Part shown: positions 37,269 through 47,371 of the stretch, one piece after another
Layout: every line of letters begins with the position of its first letter
Numbering within the stretch: the stretch's first letter is position 1
Assembly (NCBI GenBank): GCA_963716095.1
Contig: CAVQSV010000018.1
Location: 434,001 to 498,000, forward strand
Direction: 5' to 3'
Origin: Sva-07 sp963716095
GTDB taxonomy: Bacteria > Actinomycetota > Acidimicrobiia > Acidimicrobiales > Ilumatobacteraceae
DNA: 64,000 nt
Notes under the pieces: generated by a model
What the model saw: only the letters and a program-made list of their open reading frames with translations
The model's database searches: none
What the model was told of the DNA's origin: nothing
Made by a program: the position numbers and the translations under genes

Positions 37269-37531
37269 GCGTGTGCTCCCTCTCCTGCCGCTGCCGACGC
37301 TGTTCCGTCGAGGCGGGCCTTGCGGGCCCGGAGGCGCAGCCGCTTGAGTCGACGCACCACGAGCGGGTCGTGGTCCATCGCGGCTGGGTCGTCGAGCACC
37401 TTGGTCAGTTCCGCATGGTATTCCTCCGGCGAACACTGAAAGCGCGCGCGGATGACCTGGTCACGCGGTTCGTCGTTGTTCCACCACGCACGTTCGAAGT
37501 CGAGCATGGCGGCGGCGCGTTCATCGAGCAT
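37265..37531 (-). CDS. DUF3263 family protein
   Basis: This is a small basic 88-aa protein. The pattern MLDFERAWW, then RDQVIRARFQCSPEEYHAEL and DPLVVRRLKRLR is the actinobacterial DUF3263 signature, which looks like a helix-turn-helix DNA-binding unit. It is usually encoded next to a LytR_C protein, as here, and is coupled to it by ATGA. Function unknown. Confidence 0.88.
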   Translation of the reverse strand: MLDERAAAMLDFERAWWNNDEPRDQVIRARFQCSPEEYHAELTKVLDDPAAMDHDPLVVRRLKRLRLRARKARLDGTASAAAGEGAHA

Positions 37532-37603
37532 TACGCACAGGTTGGCCGCAAACGGGCGCGAATTACAAGCACCTCGTCGATCGGAGCGAATTCGCTGTCG
37601 ATC

Positions 37604-38933
37604 TCAGGTCGACGCGGCGATCGGCGTCGCGAGGTTGAGCCGCTTGTCCGGGGTGTCGTCGTAACCCGGAAGTACAGCGCCCATCTGGCCCGTTGCGAGG
37701 CGGTGCTGCAAGACGTCGGCGAGCACCGACCGGTAGTCGACGGTGACCCGAAGGGCATTGCGGTCGATGTTGTCAGGAGCGAGGCCCGGCCAATCGCCGT
37801 ACACCCCGCCGCGAATCCCGCCGCCCATCACGAACATCGTGCTCGCTCGGCCGTGGTCGACACCGGCACCACCGTTCTCACGGAACGTCCGACCGAACTC
37901 GGTCATCAGGACGACCGTCACGCGATCCATGTCGGGGCCGAGGTCCTGGGCGAACGCCGCGAGCACCTCGGCGAGGGCGCCGAGGTTCTGCGCCTGGCGA
38001 CCGTCGGTCTGATTGCCGAAGTTGTTGTGCAGATCCCAACCGAGGTTCGCGTCGGTCGCAACCGCTTCGAGGCCGGTGTCGGCCCGCACGAGCGCTGCCA
38101 CTTCTGCCAGCACCCGGCCGAGATTTCGACCGCGCCCGCCGGTGGGATACACCGCACCGTTGGCCGGGGTCGACAGTGTCGTGTTGTTGACGATGTCGAG
38201 CGCGTTCAGCGCTTCTTGGGCTCGGGTGTTGACCACCCGGTCGGCGTCGACGGCATGGAGGTCCTGGAGCGCCGCCCGCACCATCGCACCACTGTTGCCG
38301 TTGTTGCGGAAACCGTCGACCCGGAACGAGTCGGTGCTCCGCAGCGTCACGGCGACGCCGGAACCCGACAGGCTGCGCTGACCGTTCGGCAGCGAGACTG
38401 CCCGCAGGCCGTCCGGACCCGGCGACGCGGTGTTGTCGAGGTGACGGGCGAGCCAGCCGGAGCCGACGGCACCGCTGTCGAGACCTTCGTCCATCTTTCG
38501 CTGGACCGAGAAGTGGCTGCGGTCACCGGAGGGGAAGCCCGCTGCCGGGATCAGCGCGAGACGGTTGTTGGTGAGCCCGTCACCCCACACGTTCATCAGT
38601 GGCGCCATCGCCGGATGCAGACCGAAGTCGGCGGTCAGTGGGATCAGGCGATGCAGGATCCACAGCGAGTGTCGGGCGGGCAGCCGCGAGGAAGTTGGCA
38701 CCCGTGGCTTCATTGCGGGGCCCGACGACCGACAACCCGTCCATGCCGCCGCGCAGGAAGATGTTGACGACGATGTCACCGACTCGGGTGGCATTGTTCG
38801 ATGCGAACGCCAACGAGCCGAAGCCCGGGGTGGCGACGGCAACGGTTCCGACGGCGCCGGCACCCTTGAGGATGGCGCGCCGGGAGATGCGCTTGCGCTC
38901 GGTTGGGGCGCAGGTTGAGCATGTGGACGACAT
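37604..38933 (-). CDS. DUF1501 family TAT-exported protein, one frameshift
   Basis: The reconstructed protein has 442 aa. The N-terminus has a twin-arginine signal (SRRAILKGAGAVGTVAVA) and the family block VVNIFLRGGMDGLSVVGP. The rest contains FGLHPAMAPL, a conserved acidic/His middle and VVLMTEFGRTFRENG...DHG, typical of DUF1501, which is related to sulfatase/alkaline phosphatase folds. The frame breaks near 38649; removing one C joins AVDPAS to LIPLTADFGLHP. ATG 38933 lies 14 nt after the DUF1800 stop, so they form an operon. Pairs of these genes are common in bacteria; the activity is not established. Confidence 0.85.
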
Positions 38934-38947
38934 GGCGACTCCTGATC

Positions 38948-41184
38948 TCAGAGGTACTGGTTCGCGGGAAAGGACAACAACAGGCCGATGACGTCGCCCA
39001 GGTTCTGGTCGAGGTTGGGCACGTCGCCGACCGGGGTGTCGGTGGTGACGCCGAGGAACTCGGTGACAGCAGCGACGTCGGTCTGGGTGATGTCGATGCC
39101 GAAGCGAGCGGCGAGCGCACGAACGACGAGGTCGATCGTCGGCGGCATCGGGTCGGGCAGCAACGCTGCAGTGTCGATCGTGAAGCCGTTGAGGTTGCTG
39201 TTGCCGAACCGGCCGGCGAGCTCCCAGCGTCGCAGCGTCGTGCTGGTGGTGATCCAGTGGCTGCCGACGTCGGGGAACCCATCTGGTGTCGGCCATTCCC
39301 ACATCGCCTGACCGAGACGACTCAGGTGGTCGCTGATCGTGCGCGTGGCTGGGCGGTCGTCCTCGTTGGAGAAGTCGGGGTCGATCACGGCGCCGGTGGC
39401 TCGCACCATGGACACGAGCAGCTCGAACGGTGACCGCACCTTGGGCGCTTGGTTCGTGATGAACTCGTTGCTGGTCATGATGTGGCGCAGCACCGGCACG
39501 ATTTCCGTGTCGTTCGCGAGGTAGACGGCAGCGGTCGATGCGACGAGCGAGGCCGGCGGCTCGTCGGAGACGAAACGGCGAACGAGTTTGGTCGCCAGGT
39601 AGTTCGCCGTGTTCGGTCGGCGGGCCAACCAGTTGACGAAGTCGATGCCGTCCTGCTCGCCGCCGATTCCGCCGGGCCGTTCGGGCGTGGAGAAGGTGTG
39701 CACCGACCCGTCGGGGTGCACGACGGTGACCTCGCACGGATCGGTGAAGTGGTTGCGCGGGTTGTACTCGAAGCGGAGGCCGTCGGTGTCGAGGCGTCCG
39801 GCGAGTCCCCATCCCGTGAAGATCCGAGCTGCCTGCTCGACGTCGTCCTCGTCGTAGCCGTTGCCGGCGCCCATGGTGTGGAGCTCCATGATCTCGCGCC
39901 CGTAGTTCTGATTGGGACTCCGTCCGGTCGACCGGTGGTTGTCGAGATACAGCTGCATGCTCACGCTGCGGGCGCTCGCCAACAACAGATCGGAGAACTT
40001 GCCCATCGCATGAGCCCGGATGACATCGCGGTCGTCGGAGGCCGCGGCGTACCGGACGTTCTTGTCGTCCGGGCCCGAGTAGGTGTTGAGATGGTTCGTC
40101 CAGAAGTCGACCATCCGCTCGGCGAGTTGGCCCGGGTGCCGGGCGGCGCGGATCACGGCGGCGTGGCGAAGCTCCTTGGCCGGACGTCGGCTGTCCTCAC
40201 CCGTGTACATCGTGTATCGCGTGGCGATGTCGGCGTCGAGGCTGTGTGTTCCGGTGAGCACACCGGAGGTGTCGGCGGGCGGAATCGACAGCTGCTGGTC
40301 GAGGAACGCGACGGGACCGAGCGATGCGACCTGGTCGACTTCGAGCGGGGTCGCCCCGAACGGAATTCGGCCGAGCAACTGCACCCGGTGCATCGCATCG
40401 AGTTCCTCCGCAGTCGGTCCCGGCGGAGGCGGCGGGGGTGTCGGGGGAGCTGGAGGTGTCGGCGGGAGCTGACGGGGTCGGGGGAGCTGGGGTCGGCGGG
40501 GTGTCGGGGTGACAGGAGCAGCAGGAGGCGCCGGCGCTCCTGGTGTTGGTGTCGAGCGGCGCCGCGGGCGGGACCACCGCCGCAGGAACCACCGCTGCAG
40601 GAGGAACGGCCGGGGCGGGCGCTGCCGCCGGGGTGGGCGCTGCCGCCGGGGCCGGCGAGGGGCTGGGAGCGCCGGTCGGTGTTGCGGCAGGGGCCGGGTC
40701 GGTCGCTTGGGCGACTCGACGCGAGTCGATCGTCGGCACGGCGTCGTCGTAGATGTCGGCCGAACTGCTCGTCTCGGCCACCGGACGAGTCGGGCACGGC
40801 GCCCGGTGGCGTCTGACTGGGCGTGAACTTCGGCTTCGGCTGCTCTGCCGGGGGTCGTACCCGCATGGCGACGTCCTCGACGCTCTCGCCGCCGGCACAG
40901 CTCGAAACGACCATGGCCGCACCGAGCGAGACACCGATGCCGGTGAGCACGTTGCGACGGTTGAGCTTGGAGAACGGGAGATCGTGCGGCGAGGCCGGGA
41001 GCGGGGGAAGGCGGAGCGGTTCCTGCGGCGTGAGCGGCGGGACGTGGAGCCACGTCGCAACGGGTGCCGGCGACTCGACTCGCCGGAGCACGGCTGGCGG
41101 CACCAGCGGTGGCGCCCATCGGGCGCGCTCGGTGGGCGTCTCGGTCCGGTGTGCTTCCGCCAGAGTGGCCACGCTGCTGTTCAC
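38948..41184 (-). CDS. DUF1800 family exported protein, at least two frameshifts
   Basis: The reconstructed protein has about 744 aa. A 77-residue N-terminal extension precedes the signal region NRRNVLTGIGVSLGAAMVVSSC, which combines a twin-arginine pattern with a lipobox-like Cys. A Pro/Ala-rich linker (about 130-260) follows. The C-terminal half is DUF1800: LLGRIPFGATPLEVDQV, MVDFWTNHLNTY, NYGREIMELHTMG and ARIFTGWGL are family signatures. Frame changes occur near 40795 and within the linker between 40425 and 40555, each by one extra base; the low-complexity linker makes the second site uncertain. GTG 41184 is the start. Co-transcribed with DUF1501. Confidence 0.8.
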
Positions 41185-41223
41185 GATTCCGCCTTCGTAT
41201 GGGTGCAGTGGTCGGTTGCGGTC

Positions 41224-41252
41224 ACCGTAAACGCTTTGACCACCCAGAGCAA
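41224..41252 (-). promoter_or_regulatory. Promoter of the DUF1800-DUF1501 operon
   Basis: On the minus strand TTGCTC, 17 nt, and TACGGT (41229-41224) form a good -35/-10 pair about 40 nt before the start. One arm of the adjacent inverted repeat lies in the spacer between them. Confidence 0.5.
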
Positions 41253-41277
41253 TGGGTTGACCACATTGGGTGGTCAA
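41236..41277. promoter_or_regulatory. Inverted repeat operator TTGACCACCCA
   Basis: TTGACCACCCA (41236-41246) and its perfect complement (41267-41277) frame a third, direct copy TTGACCAC at 41257-41264. The site overlaps the DUF1800 promoter and lies 50 nt upstream of the uridine kinase promoter, so a repressor could act on both. The regulator is unknown. Confidence 0.6.
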
Positions 41278-41323
41278 GAGTTCGTCAACCGCTGCCGAAC
41301 CGGTCGTGCTCGGCGGCCGCGCC

Positions 41324-41329
41324 TATGGT
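41324..41329 (+). promoter_or_regulatory. -10 box TATGGT for uridine kinase
   Basis: TATGGT ends 7 nt before GTG 41337; the in-frame ATG at 41325 lies inside the box. Confidence 0.5.
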
Positions 41330-41336
41330 TCGAGAC

Positions 41337-41966
41337 GTGTCCAGACGCCCGTTCATGATCGGAATCGCCGGCGGCAGCAGCTCGGGAAAGACCACCGTCA
41401 CCGAACGCCTGGTGTCACTCACCGGCACCGAACACCTCTCGCTGATCGAGCTCGACTCGTACTATCTCGACCTCGGCGACACCCCCATCGAAGAACGCCG
41501 AGCGGTCAACTACGACCACCCCGACGCGTTCGACTGGGCACTCCTCAACGACCACCTGGCGGCACTCGCCAACGGCGCATCGGTTCCCGTGCCCGTCTAC
41601 GACTACACCCAACACAATCGCTCCGACCAGGTCCGCATCGTCGAACCGGCCCGGATCATCGTCGTCGACGGCATCCTCGTGCTCTGGGACCGGACGCTGC
41701 GCGAACGATTCGACCTGAAGATCTTCGTCGACACCGCAGCCGACATCCGCCTCATCCGACGCCTGCGGCGCGACGTCGCCGAACGCGGCCGAACACCAGA
41801 GTTCGTCATCGAGCAGTACCTCGAAACAGTGCGTCCTGCCCACGAGCGGTTCATCGAACCCAGCAAGCGACACGCCGATGTGATCATCCCCGAGGGTGGC
41901 CTCAACCGCCCGGCGCTCGAGGTGCTGTTGGCGCGCGTTCGCGAGATCGCCGTCGCCGACGACTGA
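41337..41966 (+). CDS. udk: Uridine kinase
   Basis: The 209-aa P-loop kinase phosphorylates uridine/cytidine in pyrimidine salvage. The Walker A motif is GIAGGSSSGKTT (about 9-20). YDHPDAFDW and VPVYDYTQHNR are the nucleoside-binding motifs of the family, and DGILVLWD is the lid-proximal block. The C-terminal FIEPSKRHADVIIPEGG is also typical. GTG 41337 fits the leaderless box. Gene is alone, divergent from the DUF1800 operon. Confidence 0.92.
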   Translation: MSRRPFMIGIAGGSSSGKTTVTERLVSLTGTEHLSLIELDSYYLDLGDTPIEERRAVNYDHPDAFDWALLNDHLAALANGASVPVPVYDYTQHNRSDQVRIVEPARIIVVDGILVLWDRTLRERFDLKIFVDTAADIRLIRRLRRDVAERGRTPEFVIEQYLETVRPAHERFIEPSKRHADVIIPEGGLNRPALEVLLARVREIAVADD

Positions 41967-41968
41967 TC

Positions 41969-42889
41969 TCAGCGGAGCTCGCTCGGGGCGGCGGCTGCCA
42001 CGAGGTGTGCGACGCCCGATGGCTCCGTGGCTGCGGCGAGCCCGAATGGCCACGGCAGACGATCTCGACGACACAGCAGGTCGCAGATCCGAATCGCAGC
42101 ATCGGTCTGCGGGCCGAAGACCCCGTCGACGACGAGCCGGGCGCCGAGATCGTTGAGTTGGATCTGCAACATCGCGATCTCGGGACTGTGCGTCCATCTC
42201 GAACGCCACTGCGCGACCGACTCCGACCGGCCGCGCACCACGACGGTCGGTGCGAGTGGTTCACGGACGGCCTGCACGACCGGACGAACACGGTGATGCC
42301 CGGGGCCGCCACGGTCGGACGCGGTCAACCGCACACCGGCGAGCGACGACCACGAGTTGGCTGCGCCTGTCGCCGGCGGCGCGCCCGCCCATCGGGCTCG
42401 ACCAGGGTCGTCGAATCCGACGTGGCGAAGCCAGAACTCCGACGTGGCGAAGACTCCAACCTGCTCGCCCACGAGTTCATCGGCGCGGCGCAGGAACGCC
42501 GCGACGAAACGGCCGAGCTCAGGTCGATCGAAACCGTCTGCAGTCGAGATGTCGGCCCAGTGGCCGTAGCCGAACGGCAACCCGGCACCGCTGATCGCCG
42601 CCGCCCACAGCTCGGCCTGGTGGTGGGCGTCGGTGCGCGAGGGGTAGACGTGCCAGTAGGAGCCCACCGCAAGACCGCTGCGGTCAGCTGCCCGCACGTG
42701 CTCGATCCACCGCCCGTCCTGACGGGTTCCGCGACCCGCCCGAATCACCGCCACCTCCACGCCCTGCATCGCGACTCGGTCGAAGTCGATGCAGTGATGT
42801 TCGAACACGTCGATGCCGTCGATCCACGTTGCGTCGGGGCCGCTCGGATCGGACTGCCAATCGGTCGAGGTGGTCGGGTTGGAGCTCAT
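41969..42889 (-). CDS. GH25-like muramidase with C-terminal peptidoglycan-binding domain
   Basis: The protein has 306 aa. GIDVFEHHCIDFDRVAMQGVEV (about 25-46) matches the N-terminal strand of glycoside hydrolase family 25 with its catalytic-site Asp, and AVGSYWHVYPSRTDAHHQAE continues the barrel. The C-terminal ~85 residues resemble a PG_binding_1 repeat (IQLNDLGARLVVDGVFGPQTDAAI). There is no signal peptide, which is unusual for a wall hydrolase; export could be by a non-classical route. ATG 42889 has GGAGG about 10 nt upstream; a nearer out-of-frame ATG exists at 42893. It follows the kinase-ATPase gene on the same strand. Confidence 0.75.
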   Translation of the reverse strand: MSSNPTTSTDWQSDPSGPDATWIDGIDVFEHHCIDFDRVAMQGVEVAVIRAGRGTRQDGRWIEHVRAADRSGLAVGSYWHVYPSRTDAHHQAELWAAAISGAGLPFGYGHWADISTADGFDRPELGRFVAAFLRRADELVGEQVGVFATSEFWLRHVGFDDPGRARWAGAPPATGAANSWSSLAGVRLTASDRGGPGHHRVRPVVQAVREPLAPTVVVRGRSESVAQWRSRWTHSPEIAMLQIQLNDLGARLVVDGVFGPQTDAAIRICDLLCRRDRLPWPFGLAAATEPSGVAHLVAAAAPSELR

Positions 42890-42957
42890 GCATCGAGCTT
42901 CCTCCGCCGCTGACCCGTCATCGATGGCTGCCGGGCCAGAGAGGGCAACCGTCGCGG

Positions 42958-45900
42958 TCAGCTCGATCTGTCGGTGAGGACAGCCAACCCGTCGTCGGCA
43001 CGTTGCACCCACGGTGCCGCACCTTGCCCGGTGGCGGCGTCGAGTGCCGACGTCAGCATCGTCTCGGCACCGTCGAGTTCGCCGAACTCCAGTCGGGCGA
43101 GCCCGAGGACGCGATCGACGGGGCCCATGCACACCAGTTCGCCCGCTGCCATCGCCCAGTGCCCCGAATACCGCTGCAGCACCGCTGCATAGCGACGCGC
43201 CATGTCGGTCTGGCCGATGATGACGGCCGCTTCGAGTGCCGTTGCCGTGGTGGCGAGCCACAGCCAGTTGCGCGGCCACGGCGCCCAGGCTGCGAGCACG
43301 TCGAGCATTCGCCGCGCGTCGTCGACCCGGCCGGACTCGGCATGTACGAGCGCGAACGCGGCGACGAACATCGGGTTCGAATCGACCAGGTCACCCAACT
43401 GACGTTCGAGCTCGGCCAGCTCGGCCTGCTGTCCGCGGTTGCGACCGACGGCGTAGGTCACCGCCATCTGGCCGAGGACGAGATTGTGACGATTCGACAT
43501 GGTCACCGCATCGTGGGCCAGTCGCTCGGCTCGCTCGTCGTCGCCGAGCGTGGCGTGGATCGTCGCCTGACCCATCATGACTCGGCTGAGCAGAAACGTG
43601 GTTCCCGCCGCGTCGGCGACAGCGGCGGCATGGTCGGCATCGGCGAGCGCGCCCCGGAGGTCACCCAGCTGCATCCGGGCGGCCCAGCGCAGGTTGAGCG
43701 CTTCGATCAACACACCGGTCCACCGGGACGGACCGCCGTCGACGAGGCGGTGCGTTGCGTCGTCGACGAGGCGCGACGACAGCTCGAGGCGCGACGTTGC
43801 GTCATCGGGACTCCAACACGCACGAGCGACCTCGGTCTCGACCGTGGCACGATCGACCGGGTCCATCAGGTCGAGGTCGACGAGGCCGAGCCGAGCCATC
43901 GCCGATCGGTGTTCGTGACGCACCGTGTTGGGAAGCAGACGCGACTGACGGATGTGCAACATGGCCGCCAACACCGCCGGTTCGGTGGGACAGCGAAGAC
44001 TGGCCCGCTCGAGCAGGCGAAGCAGCTCGGGATCGTCGAGTCCGTGTCGGCGGTTGAGCGAGGCAACCAACGCCGCCTCGGCGAGCGTGACCGGATCGTC
44101 GGCCCCCTCGGCGAGCGCTGCAGCCCGATAGAGCTGGACGATGCCGTCGCTGTTGTGCGATGCCACGAAGTCCGCACGGCCGCGTGCAAGGCGCAACCGC
44201 GCCTCGACTCGGTCGCGGTCGGCCGTCGCTCGCGCCCCGGCCAGCACTTCGAGGGCCCGATCGATGATCGCCGAGGCACGCTCGTGCGCAAGCCGCTCGG
44301 TGGCCCTGGTGGCGACAACGGCGGCGACATCGCCGGCGTGGAGCGGGTCGCCCAGTCGGTCGGCAGCGAACCAGTGGTGCATTGCGGCTTCTTGGTGGTC
44401 GGCCTCGTCCCCGATCTCTTCGAGACGCCGGGCGACGGCGGCGTGCAGCAGCCCGCGACGGGTCGCTGACAGGCTTGCTTCGAGCGTCGACTGCACGATC
44501 GCGTGGACGAATCGGAACTCACCGGCGTGCTCGCCGTCGACGAGCAGGCCGGCAGCCGCTGCAGCGTCGAGGTCGACCACCACCTCGAGTGGGCTCGCGT
44601 CGAGCACGTCGGCCAGCAACACGACGTCGAAGCTCCGGCCGACGACGGCGGCCGGCGCCAACGCGTCACGCGCCCGGTCGCCCAGACGGTCGACCCGCTG
44701 CAGGATCCACTCGCGCACCCCGACCGGCAGGCTGCCGTGCTCGAACTCGCTGGGTGGAGTCGGCGGCCAGGTGGCCGAGCAGCTGCAACGCGAAGAAGGG
44801 GTTGCCGGCGCTGAGCGCATGGACCCCGTCGATCGTGTCGTCGGGCAGCGCCAGCCCCTGAGCGTCGGCCAACGCCGCAAGATCGTCGCGGAGCAGTGGC
44901 CCCATCGACACCACGGTCGCCCCCGATCGACCGGTCAGCTGATCGACGATCGCCGGGTCGGCGCCGGGGCGACATCCTGCGATCACGACCAGGGAGTCCC
45001 CGAGGTCGTCGAGCACCTGTGCGAGCAGGGCGAGCGACGAACCATCGATCCACTGCACGTCGTCGAGGACCAAGGTGACCGGCTGTGCAAGGTCGCGCAA
45101 CGCCGCGGTGATTCGACCGAAGAAGCGGCGACGATCGATCCAGCCCTCTTCGTCCCGTTCGAGCTGCCCGGCTTCGAAACCGAACACGTCGTCACCGAGC
45201 GCATCGAGGAACGGCTCGAACGCACCACCGGACTCGGTACAGCGGCCGACGAACAACAACTCACCACTGTCGGCACGGCGGCCGGCGATCTCCGCGGCGA
45301 ACCGGGTCTTGCCCGATCCTGCCTCGCCCAACACGACGACCACAGGTGCGATGCCCTGTGCACTGGTGCGGTCGATCGCAGACGAGACGCTGGCGAGTTC
45401 GTCGACTCGGCCGACGAGGTTCGTGGCGCGGCGCGTGGCGAGCCACGATTCGGAACGACGCCCGAGTGGCCGACGGTCCGACTGCAGCCGAGTTGTCGAG
45501 CGCACCCGTGGTCGTGGTTCGACGAACCAGCGTGCAGTTGTCGGCGACCGGATCGAACGTGACGTCGTCGACGGCGCCGAGCAGCATGCGCACCGGGCGC
45601 CGAGCACACCACCGAATCCGGCGGGGCATGACGCAGCACACCGATCGTCTCGTTCGCGAGCTGCTGCACCGTGGTGCCGTGCCAGCCTCCGAGGTCACCC
45701 GCATGCAGCGCGATCGATGATCCGGCGTCCGACGAGCGCCAGCGATGCGACCGCGGCGTCGCCGGCACGAGCGAACGCGAACAGCTGATGGCCGTCTGGG
45801 AGCTTGACCGAGCTGACCTGGCGTCCTCCGGCGCGTTCGAGTGCACCGATCGAGGCCGACGGTCCGGTTCGCTCCGTCATGTCGGCGACCGCGAAGGTGA

Positions 45901-46708
45901 TCGTGCCGGTCGGCACATCCATCTCGGCCGCCTCGCGCAGACGCTGAGCGAACTCCGATGCGCTCCACGGGCGACCGAGCGGGTCCCACGTCAGCCCTCG
46001 TCGGACGATGCGTTCGAGGCGGGCAAGATCGTGCTCGGCGAACGCTGTCGGCCACGAGGTCCCGAGCTTCGGCACGATGCCCGTCAGGAGAAACACGGTC
46101 AGCGCCGCCAGTGAGTAGACGTCGGCAGCTGGCGTGAGCGCCTCGCCGGCGAGCACCTCGGGCGCCGAGAATCCCGGTGTGCCCAGACGTTCGCGGTCGT
46201 CGCCGACACGCATGGCCGCCCCGAAGTCGATCAACACCGCTCGACCATCGGCGGTGACCATCACGTTCTCCGGCTTGACATCACCGTGCACGACCGGTGG
46301 CGCATGACCGTGGAGGTGATCGAGCGTCGAGGCGAGCTGATCGATCAGGTCGAGCACCGTCGACAGATCGAGTCCGGCCTCATCGCCGGCAGCGAGGAGC
46401 ACCTGCAGGTCGTTCCCAGCGACGTAGTCGCTGATCATGTAGTACCGGTCGCCGTCGACCAGGTCGCTGCGCACGGTCGGCAGCCCGCTGTGCGCAACCA
46501 GCCGCATCAGCAAGCCGGCCTCGCGACGAAGCCGTTCGAGGTCAGCCGCGTCGACGATCCGACGCGTCTTGAGCACCACATCGAGGTCGAGGTCGAGGTC
46601 GTGGGCGCGGTGGACCTCGGCCTCGCCGCCCGCTGCGAGCAGACCGGTCAGACGGAAACGCCCGGCCACCACGGTGGGAACACCCGGTGAGGTGACGTCC
46701 GCGGACAT
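42958..46708 (-). pseudogene. Ser/Thr kinase-cyclase-like-AAA ATPase-TPR fusion, four frameshifts
   Basis: Reconstructed length is about 1248 aa. Domains in order: a protein kinase (VVLK Lys about 47, HGDVKPEN about 141 in place of HRD, DFG about 161); a class III cyclase-like domain (VADMTERTG and LPDGHQLFAF keep both Asp; the Asn/Arg pair is lost in TVQQLANE); an ATPase (GEAGSGKT, VTLVLDDVQWID); a long TPR-like C-terminus. The frame shifts by one extra base near 45720, 45598, 45520 and 44752; each join restores a conserved stretch, such as VVCSAP-VRMLLGAV and LAADS-PSEFEHG. Start ATG 46708 overlaps the upstream stop (TGATG). Could be intact in the living cell if the breaks are read errors. 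Confidence 0.75.
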
Positions 46709-47367
46709 CAGGACGACCCGCGAATCGCTTGCAGATCGGCGAGGCGGACGGCTCCGCATGTGAGCGCCTCGTTGGCGAGTCGCACGCGCCGGTCAGGACC
46801 TTCGTCGACACCGAACTTCAGGTAGAGACGTCCCAGCTGCTGCTTGACCGCGCTCTCGGTCACCGACAGCTGTTCGGCGATGGCCGACACGGACGCGGGC
46901 GGCGTGAACGCGTCGCCGTCGAGTACCGGCGAACACAACGCCAGCAGCACTCGGCGTTCGCCGGCGGTGAGTTCCGGGCGCGGCCGGGCCACCTCGGTCT
47001 GCGACCGGTCGCTCGACGACGCGCCCAACGAATGGAAGGTCACCGCGGTCCGCTCACCGAGTCGGATCTCGTCACCCGCAGCCAACAGACGGACGGCACC
47101 GGGGGCGAGACGCTCACCGTTGACGAACAGCCCGTTGACGGCCGAGGTCGCTTGGACGCACCAGCCGGTCGGCTTGGCCTGCAACACCGCGTGGAGGCGT
47201 GACACCGCGGCATCCCCGGTCGTCGCAAGATGGCCTGCCACGGCAGGTTGTCCGACGTCTCGACCGATCGTCAGCTCGCCATCGAGATCGACGGTGATCG
47301 GCGACTGCCCGGGCTGGTCGACGACGAGCCAGGCCCGTGCACCCCGTGCGCCGTCCGGATCGTTCAT
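46708..47367 (-). CDS. FHA domain-winged-helix regulator
   Basis: The 219-aa protein starts with an FHA domain: LTIGRDVGQPAVAG, then VSRLHAVLQ (the phosphothreonine-binding SxxH as SRLHA) and AVNGLFVNGERL. After a short linker the C-terminus carries a helix-turn-helix (LTAGERRVLLALCSPVL...AIAEQLSVTESAVKQQLGRLY). FHA domains read phosphothreonine, so this DNA-binding protein is a natural target of the kinase whose gene overlaps its stop. ATG 47367 has GGAGGAG about 9 nt upstream. Confidence 0.88.
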   Translation of the reverse strand: MNDPDGARGARAWLVVDQPGQSPITVDLDGELTIGRDVGQPAVAGHLATTGDAAVSRLHAVLQAKPTGWCVQATSAVNGLFVNGERLAPGAVRLLAAGDEIRLGERTAVTFHSLGASSSDRSQTEVARPRPELTAGERRVLLALCSPVLDGDAFTPPASVSAIAEQLSVTESAVKQQLGRLYLKFGVDEGPDRRVRLANEALTCGAVRLADLQAIRGSS

Positions 47368-47371
47368 GAGG

